Shown here in pieces: positions 33,115-40,313 of a stretch of 64,000 nucleotides of DNA (positions are counted from its first letter, which is position 1; each line of letters opens with the position of its first letter). Origin of the DNA: Bradyrhizobium sp. AZCC 1693. Lineage in GTDB: Bacteria > Pseudomonadota > Alphaproteobacteria > Rhizobiales > Xanthobacteraceae. Where the stretch lies: positions 6,695,001 through 6,759,000 of the forward strand of contig NZ_JAZHSD010000001.1 in assembly GCF_036924745.1 (NCBI RefSeq). Direction: 5' to 3'. The notes below the pieces were generated by a model, which was given only the letters and a program-made list of their open reading frames with translations, was not told the DNA's origin and made no database searches. A program made the position numbers and the translations under genes.

Positions 33115-34515
33115 ATGACACAGCCAACAAATATCGCAGACAGCGACTCCGGTCGGTCTGCACAGTCCATGATGCCGGCCCTGCTCTTGGGGATGGCGCC
33201 CTTCCTCGCCAATTTTGATGTGACGGCGGTGGCCATCGCGTTGCCGACGGTCGCACGTGAACTCGGGTTCGACGTTGCCGGGTATGCGTGGGTCATGGAT
33301 GCCTACAGTTTGGCCTTCACCGCCTGCTTGTTGTTTGCGGGAGCGTTGGCGGATCGGTATGGGCGACGGCGGGCGATGCTCGTCGGCAATGGCATCTTCG
33401 CACTCGCGTCTTTGGCGTGCGGGATGACATGGGACGGACCGACGCTATTGGCCGCTCGCGCACTGCAGGGAATTGGAGCCGCATTCATCGTGACTGGCGG
33501 CTTCGCGCTGATCGCCAGCGTCTATGTGCAGGCAAGGGCGCGCACAGACGCGTTTGCCTTGCTTGGTGTCATGTCCGGCGTCGCCATGGCATTTGGCCCG
33601 ACGGTTGGCGGACTTGTCTCATCGTGGATCGGCTGGCGCTGGATTTTCCTCATCAACTTGCCAGCCTGCGCTTTGGTCGCGTGGGGCGTACCGCGGTTGG
33701 TCGCGGAAGCGCGCGAGGCGGTGCCCCGGCGGCTCGACATGCTGGGCGTCGTATTGTTTACCTCCGCGCTTACTGCGCTTGTCGAGGCGCTGTTGCATGG
33801 CCGCACGTCAACGCCACATTTGGTGGCGGGTCTCGCGCTGAGTGCGGTGTTTCTAGCTGTATTCGGCATGCAGCAGAGAAGCCGCGCCGACCCGATCCTC
33901 GATCCCGGCATATTCGTTCAACGGGCCATGATCGGAATTGCGATCCTCCTGTGCGCCGTATCGATCGGCTACTGGGCGATCCTCGTCTACTTGCCACTCT
34001 TCTTTGCTGCCGCTTTCGACTGGTCCTCGGAAGTAGCCGGCATCGCACTGCTGACGGCCACGCTGCCGATGCTGTTCCTGCCGCCATTGGGCGGCCGGCT
34101 TGTCGATCGTCTGGGATGGCGGCTTCACTTCGCCTTGGCGCTCGCGATTTTGGCAGCCGGCAATGCCACCGTTGTGATCGCGCTGATCTCGGATGGTTCA
34201 GCGCCGCCGCTAATTCCGATCTTCTGCGGGATTGTTGCTGTTGGGGTCGGCGTCGCTTTGGCGCACCCGCAACTGTCCGGCGCGGCCGTGTCGCTTGTGC
34301 CGCCGGATCTTGCTGGCCTGGCATCCGCCGTGACGGTCGTCGTGCGCCAAGCCGGCTTCGCGGTCGGCATCGCAGCTCTCGGCGCGCTGCTTCATACCCA
34401 GGGATCGGCGGTCAGCTACATCTGGCTGTTCTCAGCAGCGGCAATGGCTTCAGCGGCGGGACTGCTCGCGGCGCTCGTCTTGCTGCCCGCACCAACGGCC
34501 GCGTCAAAAAAGTAG
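33115..34515 (+). CDS. MFS transporter, DHA2 (EmrB/QacA-like) family
   Basis: A 466-residue inner-membrane exporter with about 14 hydrophobic helices. It shows the DHA2 start (ANFDVTAVAIALPTVARELG), the motif WVMDAYSLAFTACLLFAGALAD with RYGRRRAMLVG, and the helix-5 region ARALQGIGAAFIVTGGFALI. Likely substrates are drugs or other toxic organics. The ATG at 33115 lies 84 bases from the divergent LysR start. The frame extends upstream to 32974 but into the regulator's coding region. Confidence 0.88.
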   Translation: MTQPTNIADSDSGRSAQSMMPALLLGMAPFLANFDVTAVAIALPTVARELGFDVAGYAWVMDAYSLAFTACLLFAGALADRYGRRRAMLVGNGIFALASLACGMTWDGPTLLAARALQGIGAAFIVTGGFALIASVYVQARARTDAFALLGVMSGVAMAFGPTVGGLVSSWIGWRWIFLINLPACALVAWGVPRLVAEAREAVPRRLDMLGVVLFTSALTALVEALLHGRTSTPHLVAGLALSAVFLAVFGMQQRSRADPILDPGIFVQRAMIGIAILLCAVSIGYWAILVYLPLFFAAAFDWSSEVAGIALLTATLPMLFLPPLGGRLVDRLGWRLHFALALAILAAGNATVVIALISDGSAPPLIPIFCGIVAVGVGVALAHPQLSGAAVSLVPPDLAGLASAVTVVVRQAGFAVGIAALGALLHTQGSAVSYIWLFSAAAMASAAGLLAALVLLPAPTAASKK

Positions 34516-34880
34516 CAGCGCCAGGAATGTCAGAATCTGTGCCCATCGCGTCATTTCGCTGCTGCGCAGCAATCGCGTCGCTTCAGGAGCAAGCCGGACA
34601 TCAACTTCGTCGCGTCACGCCACCGGGCTTATTGGCATGCGGCCTGGCCGCGTCCGCGGTCCGCCGCCTTCGCGTTGAAACCGCAGGTGGTGGGCGAGGG
34701 CCCGCAACGGCGTTTTTCGCTCAAGGGTTGTACATTGTGGCGGCCGTCGCAGTTTGGTTCCAAACATAGCCTCGTTTCACCACAGCGCCGCCTGACTTAA
34801 ACATCGTCGCGCCCGAAGTTCCCTCTTCAGCTTGGTTCCGCAACATGTGTTGCGTGTGTCGTGCGTGATGAGGTGCGTTG
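34516..34880. other. Intergenic region before the porin-like gene
   Basis: About 365 bases with no supported gene. It is moderately AT-rich near 34770-34880, where the porin promoter should lie. No repeat or recognisable operator was seen. Confidence 0.45.
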
Positions 34881-35579
34881 ATGCGTTTTGTTTCCTGGGG
34901 GATCGTTGCCGCTTGTGGCTTTTTACTGGCAGGATCGGCAGCTAAGGCTACCGATCTTCGTATTCCGGACTTGCCCTCGCCTCAGTACAACTGGACGGGG
35001 TTCTATGCAGGCGTTTACGGCGGTGGGGCGTATGCGGCGTGGGCATCTGACTACTGCCGAAATGGTGCTTGCCGTCATGCAGAGGGGCAGGCGAGCGGCT
35101 TCGCCGTCGGCGTCTATGGTGGCTACAACCATCAGTTCGCCAACCGCTTTGTGATCGGCGGCGAACTCGATTGGGGCAAATCCTCCTCGTCGCGGGACGA
35201 ACTGATCTTTGGCGACAGTGCGCTACTGTCGAGCTTCGGCGCATTCGGCTCCGCGCGGTTGCGCGCAGGCTACGCGTTCGACCGCCTGCTGGCGTTTGGC
35301 GCCGTCGGCGTCGGCTTCGCCAGCATCAGCAACGGCTACCGCTATACGATCCAGAAAGGGTGCGACACCCTGCAGCAGGCGATTTGGGACGAACAGGTCA
35401 AGGCCGGACTGATCGTCGGCGGCGGCTTCGAGTATGCCTTCACCAAGCATTTTGTCGGACGCGGCGAATATCTCTACGCCGATTATGGGAGCGTCACGCT
35501 GTCCAGCAAGGATCGCACGCGGGCCGAATTTCGCAACGAGATGCATCTCGTGCGCGTCGGCGCCAGCTACCGGTTCTGA
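34881..35579 (+). CDS. Outer membrane beta-barrel protein (Omp25/Omp31-like porin family)
   Basis: A 232-residue protein with a signal peptide (MRFVSWGIVAACGFLLAG, cleavage near AAKA) and the characteristic N-terminal strand YNWTGFYAGVYGGGAY. Alternating beta strands follow, ending in aromatic Phe (VGASYRF), the outer-membrane assembly signal. It probably forms an eight-stranded barrel. Many paralogues exist in this group; its role is structural or unknown. Two cysteines (DYCRNGAC) could form a loop disulfide. Confidence 0.88.
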   Translation: MRFVSWGIVAACGFLLAGSAAKATDLRIPDLPSPQYNWTGFYAGVYGGGAYAAWASDYCRNGACRHAEGQASGFAVGVYGGYNHQFANRFVIGGELDWGKSSSSRDELIFGDSALLSSFGAFGSARLRAGYAFDRLLAFGAVGVGFASISNGYRYTIQKGCDTLQQAIWDEQVKAGLIVGGGFEYAFTKHFVGRGEYLYADYGSVTLSSKDRTRAEFRNEMHLVRVGASYRF

Positions 35580-35593
35580 TGCTTCTCTCAATG

Positions 35594-35626
35594 GATGGTC
35601 CGGCGGCGATTGGCTGCCGGATCATC
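35594..35626. terminator. Possible bidirectional hairpin terminator between porin and metallopeptidase genes
   Basis: An 11-bp stem GATGGTCCGGC / GCCGGATCATC with one G-U wobble around an 11-base loop, lying between two convergent stop codons. There is no strong U-tract on either side. Confidence 0.4.
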
Positions 35627-35636
35627 AAGTCACGCT

Positions 35637-36626
35637 CTATTGTCCGCGCGGTGCGGTGATCGCCTTGCGGATCGCCGCGAGCGGCGCGCTGTCGTCGAAT
35701 TCAATATCTTCGCCAATCCGCTTCAATCCGAGGTCGCGCCATAGCGCGGCGAGATCGGGGGTCACGGGCTTCGGCCCCATCTCGTTGTGGAGCCGGGTCA
35801 GCACGCCGACGCCGACGGCCTTGTCGGCGGTTGCGAGAATGCGCTCGATCGGCCAGTCCTGCTCGTGACTGCCGCCGGCGGCGAGCACGCCGCGCATCGC
35901 GTCCTGCAAGCCGAGGCGATTATTCGTCGCTTTGCGGATTTCGATATCGGCCAGCAGGCAGAACATCGCGCCGCCCCAGTATTTGCGCCCCCAGGTGGGC
36001 GTGTTGTCGAGGCCCTGATCGCCGGCCTGTGGCAGACCTTTCGGCATGTCGCGCATCATCGCCTGCCAGATTTCCCGCGCGTTAAGGTCTCCGGCCTGCA
36101 CCCGCGCGACAGGCTCGATATAGACGGCCAATCCCTCCGACAGCCAGGCGTAGCGATCGGGCATATCGGGCAGGGCGGTGTGCACCATCTCGTGCACCAT
36201 CACCCAGTCGCGCTGCAAAACATCCTCGGTGGAGTCGCGGCCGAGCGGAATGCGAATGGCGGCGCCGCGATAGCCCCACGTGGTGCCGCCGCGGATGCGC
36301 CCGCCATCGACGGGCACCAATAGCAGCCGCAGCGAGGTGACGGGAAACCGCCCATAATAGGTCGTGATGGCCCGGGCGCACATCCTGATCCAGTCGAGCA
36401 GTTTTTCCTTGGGCAGCGCGATCTCGCCCGGAGCGAACGCGACATGGATGGTGCCGCCGGGCACTTCGAGATCGGTCCTGGGCAGCAGGTCGAACGCATC
36501 GTAGGGCATTCGGTTGCCGCGCATGTATTCCGATTGCGCGTCGGCGCGGAACGATAGGGCGCCTGCCAGCATCGCGGCGAGGAGGGCTACGGCAACGGTC
36601 CAGCGAAAGGCGCGGGCGGCTTTCAT
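35637..36626 (-). CDS. Secreted HExxH (gluzincin-type) metallopeptidase-like protein
   Basis: A 329-residue protein with an N-terminal signal peptide (VAVALLAAMLAGALS, cleavage near RADA), so it is likely periplasmic or anchored. The zinc motif HEMVH is followed after about 18 residues by LSEGLAVYIEP, giving the third Glu ligand expected of the MA/M61 gluzincins. No family name can be given with confidence. Its start overlaps the creatininase stop (ATGA), so it is the last gene of the run that contains the MNIO maturase. The substrate is unknown; processing of the co-encoded peptides is one hypothesis. Confidence 0.75.
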   Translation of the reverse strand: MKAARAFRWTVAVALLAAMLAGALSFRADAQSEYMRGNRMPYDAFDLLPRTDLEVPGGTIHVAFAPGEIALPKEKLLDWIRMCARAITTYYGRFPVTSLRLLLVPVDGGRIRGGTTWGYRGAAIRIPLGRDSTEDVLQRDWVMVHEMVHTALPDMPDRYAWLSEGLAVYIEPVARVQAGDLNAREIWQAMMRDMPKGLPQAGDQGLDNTPTWGRKYWGGAMFCLLADIEIRKATNNRLGLQDAMRGVLAAGGSHEQDWPIERILATADKAVGVGVLTRLHNEMGPKPVTPDLAALWRDLGLKRIGEDIEFDDSAPLAAIRKAITAPRGQ

Positions 36627-37411
36627 CGCAGCACGCCTTGGACCGTAGCCGATCGATGCTCGCCGGCGCCTTGTGCGATGAAGGCGGCGGCCTGTTCGTG
36701 GAGATCGTCAAGCATGGCGGCGAGCAAGACTTCGCCCTTGGCCGATGTCGCCCGTGTCGGATCGCCATAGCTGCCGGAGCGGCTGTAGTTCGGTGAATTC
36801 GGGTCCGACGGCGTCAATGCGCCCGGCATCTCCTGTTTCAACTCGGGGCTGGCTTCGGCGCGCGCCATGTCGACCAGATGCGGCGCCAGCGCCAGCATCA
36901 GCGACGTTTCCAGTTCGTCGGCATGGCTGCCATGGCTCTGCTCGGCCAATTGCCTGGCGACGCGGGGATAGCGCGGACCTTCGTGGATCCACAAATGCTT
37001 GATCCGCTCGCTCGCGAGGCGCGCCAGCGCGCGGTCGACCGGGGCCAATGTGCTGATCCCGGTATTGAGCACGAGCAGCTTTGCGCAGCCGCTGCCGAGT
37101 ATCTGCCCCGCAACCTCGCGCACCAGCGCCTCGAAGGTCGAGATCGACAGGCTGCTGCTGCCGGCATATTCGACGAAGGCGGGGTAGTGGCCGTAGGTCA
37201 GCGTCGGCCAGATCAACGCGTCGATCTTTTCCGCCATCCGGCCGGCGAGCCACTCGGCCTGAATGCGGTCGGTATTGAGAGGGAGGTGGAAGCCGTGCTG
37301 CTGGGCTGCGGCGCCGATCGGCAATATTGCCACCGCGCCGTCAGCGATGCGCCGCGCGACTTCGTCCCAATGCATGCGCTCGATGAAATGGCGATCGGTG
37401 TCTATTCCCAT
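36623..37411 (-). CDS. Creatininase family protein
   Basis: A 262-residue metal-dependent amidohydrolase-like protein. It has the family N-terminus MHWDEVARRIADGAVAILPIGAAAQQHGFHLPLNTD (metal-binding Glu replaced by Gln in the usual GSxEQHG motif, His kept), the YGHYPAFVEYAGSSSLS segment and HGSHADELETSLMLAL with the later metal ligands. The family includes creatininase, FAPy deformylase and MftE, the peptidase that trims the mycofactocin precursor. It begins 16 bases after the stop of the DUF2063 gene and overlaps the metallopeptidase gene, so it is very likely co-transcribed with the RiPP maturase. Confidence 0.88.
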   Translation of the reverse strand: MGIDTDRHFIERMHWDEVARRIADGAVAILPIGAAAQQHGFHLPLNTDRIQAEWLAGRMAEKIDALIWPTLTYGHYPAFVEYAGSSSLSISTFEALVREVAGQILGSGCAKLLVLNTGISTLAPVDRALARLASERIKHLWIHEGPRYPRVARQLAEQSHGSHADELETSLMLALAPHLVDMARAEASPELKQEMPGALTPSDPNSPNYSRSGSYGDPTRATSAKGEVLLAAMLDDLHEQAAAFIAQGAGEHRSATVQGVLR

Positions 37412-37427
37412 TCGCCGGGCGCCCCTC

Positions 37428-38213
37428 TTATGAGCCGACGGAAACATCCGTCAAAAGTCCTGCCGTGATCCAGCCGTGCAGATAGCCCGCGCCACGGCCC
37501 GCCGCGCTGTCGGGGTCGTCATAAGTAGCTAACATTTCGCAGAGCACGCCGAACGGAATGCCGTTTGCGGCCTCGTCCCACATCATCGCCTCCTCCGCCG
37601 AAATTTCGCGGAACATCGGCGTGACGTCCTGGCGCCAGATCAGGAGATGCGCGGGCTGCTCCAGCCCGGTCGCATCCGGCGGCGCTTCGTCGTTCTTGAG
37701 CGCAAGCCAGATCGCAGCCGCGTTGGTCGCCAGCTCGAGCCTGGATGCGCTGGGATGCGGCCGGAACCTGAGGCCCGACCATGCTTCGGGCGCAAAGCCC
37801 GCCATGTCGGTCAGCTCGACGACCTCGCCTTCGGCGGCGTCGAAGGCGTCGTTGAGCGCCTTTTCGAGTGCTGCGAGATCGGACAGCTCGGGGTGCTCGG
37901 AATAGGGTGCGGTCGATTTCAGGAACGCCGGCAGGCCTTGCGAGAACCAGCGCAGGTTCGGATGCCCGGACGGGCGCGCCTTGACGTAAGCGTGGCCCAT
38001 CTCATCGAATGTCTCGTCGCCGAGATAAAGATGCAGCAGCTCATGGTCGTTGCGCATGGCCTCGACCAGCCGCGAACCATAGGCATAGCGATAGACCCCG
38101 AACAGCACCTCGCGCTTCTCGCGCGGGCTGTCCAGGATTTCAGCCAGCACCTTTTCGTCGCCATCAAGAATGCCGCGCTGAAACGCGGCCTGCTGTCGCG
38201 CGAAGTCGCTCAT
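37428..38213 (-). CDS. bufC: DUF2063 family partner protein of the MNIO maturase (HvfC/BufC-like)
   Basis: A 261-residue protein. The N-terminal ~95 residues form the DUF2063 domain (FARQQAAFQRGILDG, EVLFGVYRYAYGSRLVEAM), and the rest (WRQDVTPMFREISAEEAMMW) matches the second domain of HvfC/BufC proteins. In characterised systems this partner recognises the precursor leader and presents the cysteine core to the MNIO enzyme. Its start overlaps the maturase stop by four bases (ATGA), the classical coupling. Confidence 0.9.
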   Translation of the reverse strand: MSDFARQQAAFQRGILDGDEKVLAEILDSPREKREVLFGVYRYAYGSRLVEAMRNDHELLHLYLGDETFDEMGHAYVKARPSGHPNLRWFSQGLPAFLKSTAPYSEHPELSDLAALEKALNDAFDAAEGEVVELTDMAGFAPEAWSGLRFRPHPSASRLELATNAAAIWLALKNDEAPPDATGLEQPAHLLIWRQDVTPMFREISAEEAMMWDEAANGIPFGVLCEMLATYDDPDSAAGRGAGYLHGWITAGLLTDVSVGS

Positions 38214-39115
38214 CCCGTCTGCTTGCCTGCCGGCAAAATTTTCTCGGCCATCTCGCGGGTCCTGGCCACCTCAATCAGCAATTCGTCGAGCGGCGGAATG
38301 TTGTCATCGCGCTCAATCATGGTCGAGACCCGGCCGAAGCGCTTCAGCGCCGCGGCATAGAGCTCCCAGACATCCTCGCACACCGGATGGTCGTGGGTGT
38401 CGATGATATGGGTGCCCATGTGGCTGTGGCCGGCCATGTGAAACTGCACCACCCAGTCCGCCGGAATTCCATCGAGGAAGGTCATGGGATCGTAGCCATG
38501 GTTGAAGGCGCTGACATAGACGTTGTTGACGTCGAACAGGAGCCAGCATCCGGAACGTCGCGACAACTCGGACAGGAATTCCCATTCCGTCATTTCGGAA
38601 CTGTTGAACTGGACGTAGGTCGAGACATTCTCGAGCACGATGGCGCGGCCGAGAAAATCCTGCACCAGCTGGACGCGGCTGACGACGTGATCGAGCGCCT
38701 CCCTGGTGTAGGGGATCGGCAGCAGATCATGCAGGTTCTTGCCGTGCACGCCGGTCCAGCACATATGGTCCGACACCCATTTCGGTTCGACGCGCTTGGC
38801 GAGGTCCTTCAAGGCTTGCAGATATTCGAAATTCGGCGGCGCGGTGGAGGCGATCGACATCGACACGCCATGCATCACCACGGGATAGCGTTCGCAAATG
38901 CGATCGAGCGTGCGCAGCGGCTGGCCGCCGGGCAGCATGTAGTTTTCGCTGATGACCTCGAACCAGTCGATCGGCGGATTGCCGCTCAGGATTTCGTCGT
39001 AGTGCTGATGGCGCAGGCCGAGACCGAAGCCGAGGAAGGGCGGCTTGGCCGATTCTATCGGACGGTCTGCAAGCGCGGCCGCCGAAGTATCTGGCAATCT
39101 GCTCGCGACGTTCAT
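38210..39115 (-). CDS. bufB: DUF692 / MNIO family RiPP-modifying oxidase (bufferin maturase-like)
   Basis: Multinuclear non-heme iron-dependent oxidase with a TIM-barrel fold that rewrites cysteines of a peptide substrate, as MbnB, TglH, ChrH and HvfB do. The 301-residue protein shows the likely metal ligands in FEVISENYM (Glu), VVMHGVSMSI (His), WVSDHMCW (Asp/His), LENVSTYV (Glu/Asn), FDVNNVYVSA (Asp), FHMAGHSH (His) and IDTHDHPV (Asp/His). The preferred ATG is 39115; 39175 is an in-frame alternative. It lies about 110 bases after the nearer precursor gene and overlaps the DUF2063 gene. Confidence 0.93.
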   Translation of the reverse strand: MNVASRLPDTSAAALADRPIESAKPPFLGFGLGLRHQHYDEILSGNPPIDWFEVISENYMLPGGQPLRTLDRICERYPVVMHGVSMSIASTAPPNFEYLQALKDLAKRVEPKWVSDHMCWTGVHGKNLHDLLPIPYTREALDHVVSRVQLVQDFLGRAIVLENVSTYVQFNSSEMTEWEFLSELSRRSGCWLLFDVNNVYVSAFNHGYDPMTFLDGIPADWVVQFHMAGHSHMGTHIIDTHDHPVCEDVWELYAAALKRFGRVSTMIERDDNIPPLDELLIEVARTREMAEKILPAGKQTG

Positions 39116-39225
39116 CTCGTCTCCACTGGCGCCGCCAAACGAGGCGTGTCCCAAACTACGCCACGAAACTATCATGGAAACGAGGCCCGGCCTACACCGG
39201 GCCCCGATTGAACCATACCAGGTAA

Positions 39226-39483
39226 CTAGGACGGCGTGAACTTGCCCTTGGCCGCGGCACACTTCTCCTTGGTCATCTCCGAGAAGCCCTGCCCCTTGCA
39301 GGCGTTCTGTCCCTTGCAGGCATGATTGCCGCCCTTGCAGGCGCTCTGGCCCTTGCAGGCGTTGGCGCCGACGCACTTTCCTTCGCCGGCGGCATAGGTC
39401 ACGGTCGACATGGTGGCGCCCGCCAGGAACAGGGTGGCTGCAGCGGCGGCAATGGCGGCGCCGGACTTGGAAGTCATCTTCAT
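39226..39483 (-). CDS. Bufferin-like RiPP precursor with ACKGQ repeats (proximal copy)
   Basis: An 85-residue precursor: a Sec signal peptide (SGAAIAAAAATLFLAGAT, cleavage near VTYA) and then a core with six cysteines, AGEGKC, GANACKGQSACKGG, HACKGQNACKGQGF and a final EKC. The EGKC and repeated ACKG units resemble the cysteine motifs of HvfA/BufA2 copper-chelating peptides modified by MNIO enzymes. It has a strong ribosome binding site (GGAGGATACAA) and its own GTAACC-N16-CGTA promoter. Periplasmic copper buffering is inferred from the families, not shown here. Confidence 0.87.
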   Translation of the reverse strand: MKMTSKSGAAIAAAAATLFLAGATMSTVTYAAGEGKCVGANACKGQSACKGGNHACKGQNACKGQGFSEMTKEKCAAAKGKFTPS

Positions 39484-39566
39484 TTGTATCCTCCAAAAAG
39501 AAGTGTGAGGGTGCATCGCCCGCAAGCAGCGACAGTTCCAGCCGACAAACGGCACCCAGAAGCAGT

Positions 39567-39592
39567 TACGCGGTGGGTCTGGCTTTGGTTAC
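39567..39592 (-). promoter_or_regulatory. ECF-sigma-type promoter of the proximal precursor gene
   Basis: Reading the minus strand: GTAACC, exactly 16 bases, CGTA. The CGTA is about 84 bases before the start codon at 39483. The same hexamer, spacing and tetramer occur before the distal precursor (40105-40130). The form agrees with the GTAACC-N16-CGAA type motif reported for Caulobacter SigF, a heavy-metal-responsive ECF factor; that attribution is from memory. Confidence 0.7.
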
Positions 39593-39676
39593 ACGCGCGG
39601 CCCGATTTATTTCAGCCGCCGGGTCGAAACAAAGAGGGCCCGGGAGCGCCGGGCCCTCCGCGCACCTATGCGCCGA

Positions 39677-39940
39677 TCAACCCTTGACGAACTTGGCGCC
39701 CATGGCGGCGCACTGCTTTTCGCCAGCCATCGAGAAGCCGGTGCCCTTGCAGGCGTTCTGGCCCTTGCAGGCATTCGCGGAGCCCTTGCAGGCGCTCTGG
39801 CCCTTGCAGGCGTTGCCGGCCATGCACTTGCCCTGGGCGGCGTTCGCCGGCGTCGACACCGTCGACACCACCGAGCCCGCGAGGAACAGGGTGGCGGCGG
39901 CAGCGGCGAGCGTCGCACCGGATTTGGAATTCAACTTCAT
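39677..39940 (-). CDS. Bufferin-like RiPP precursor with ACKGQ repeats (distal copy)
   Basis: An 87-residue paralogue of the precursor at 39226. The signal peptide (LAAAAATLFLAGSVVST, cleavage near PANA) is followed by AQGKCMAGNACKGQSACKG, NACKGQNACKGTGF and a final KQC. It again has six cysteines at matching positions, but the first motif is QGKC instead of EGKC. The ATG at 39940 has GGAGAT upstream. It is the first peptide gene of the run and has its own promoter about 165 bases upstream. The near-identical cysteine spacing means both copies are likely substrates of the same MNIO enzyme. Confidence 0.87.
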   Translation of the reverse strand: MKLNSKSGATLAAAAATLFLAGSVVSTVSTPANAAQGKCMAGNACKGQSACKGSANACKGQNACKGTGFSMAGEKQCAAMGAKFVKG

Positions 39941-40313
39941 GACGATCTCCTCGATGATTGTTTAAAGACAAGACGCCGCAAGCATCCGTTTATCGTTCGA
40001 TCACGGACCCCCACAACGCAAGCGATGTGATGGATGGCAATCGGGTCGCGGGGGCTTGCCGGAAACGTCAAGTCTCCGTGACCGAGTGCTCATCCGAAAC
40101 CAGCTACGGGGCATCAGGCGATTTGGTTACAGAGTTTCAAAAGAAAATTTTCTTTTTTTGGCATTGGACATCCCGTCCATGTCTAACCCCGGCGGCTCCA
40201 GAGTATTTCGTTGCGCGCAGCAGCGACCGCGCGCCGCTCAGAAAGCGCGGCGCTTCAACGGATTAGCCTGGGTGTCTGCGGTCGGTTGCGTTGCACAACG
40301 AGATTCGATCGAG
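39941..40313. other. Intergenic region upstream of the precursor genes
   Basis: About 370 bases. It contains the ECF-type promoter at 40105-40130, a leader of about 150 bases before the precursor start, and an AT-rich tract (near 40140-40165). No further gene is supported. Confidence 0.55.
40105..40130 (-). promoter_or_regulatory. ECF-sigma-type promoter of the distal precursor gene
   Basis: Minus strand reads CT-GTAACC, 16 bases (AAATCGCCTGATGCCC), CGTA. It lies 165 bases upstream of the distal precursor start. The match in both boxes and exact spacing to the promoter at 39567-39592 makes chance unlikely. Confidence 0.7.
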
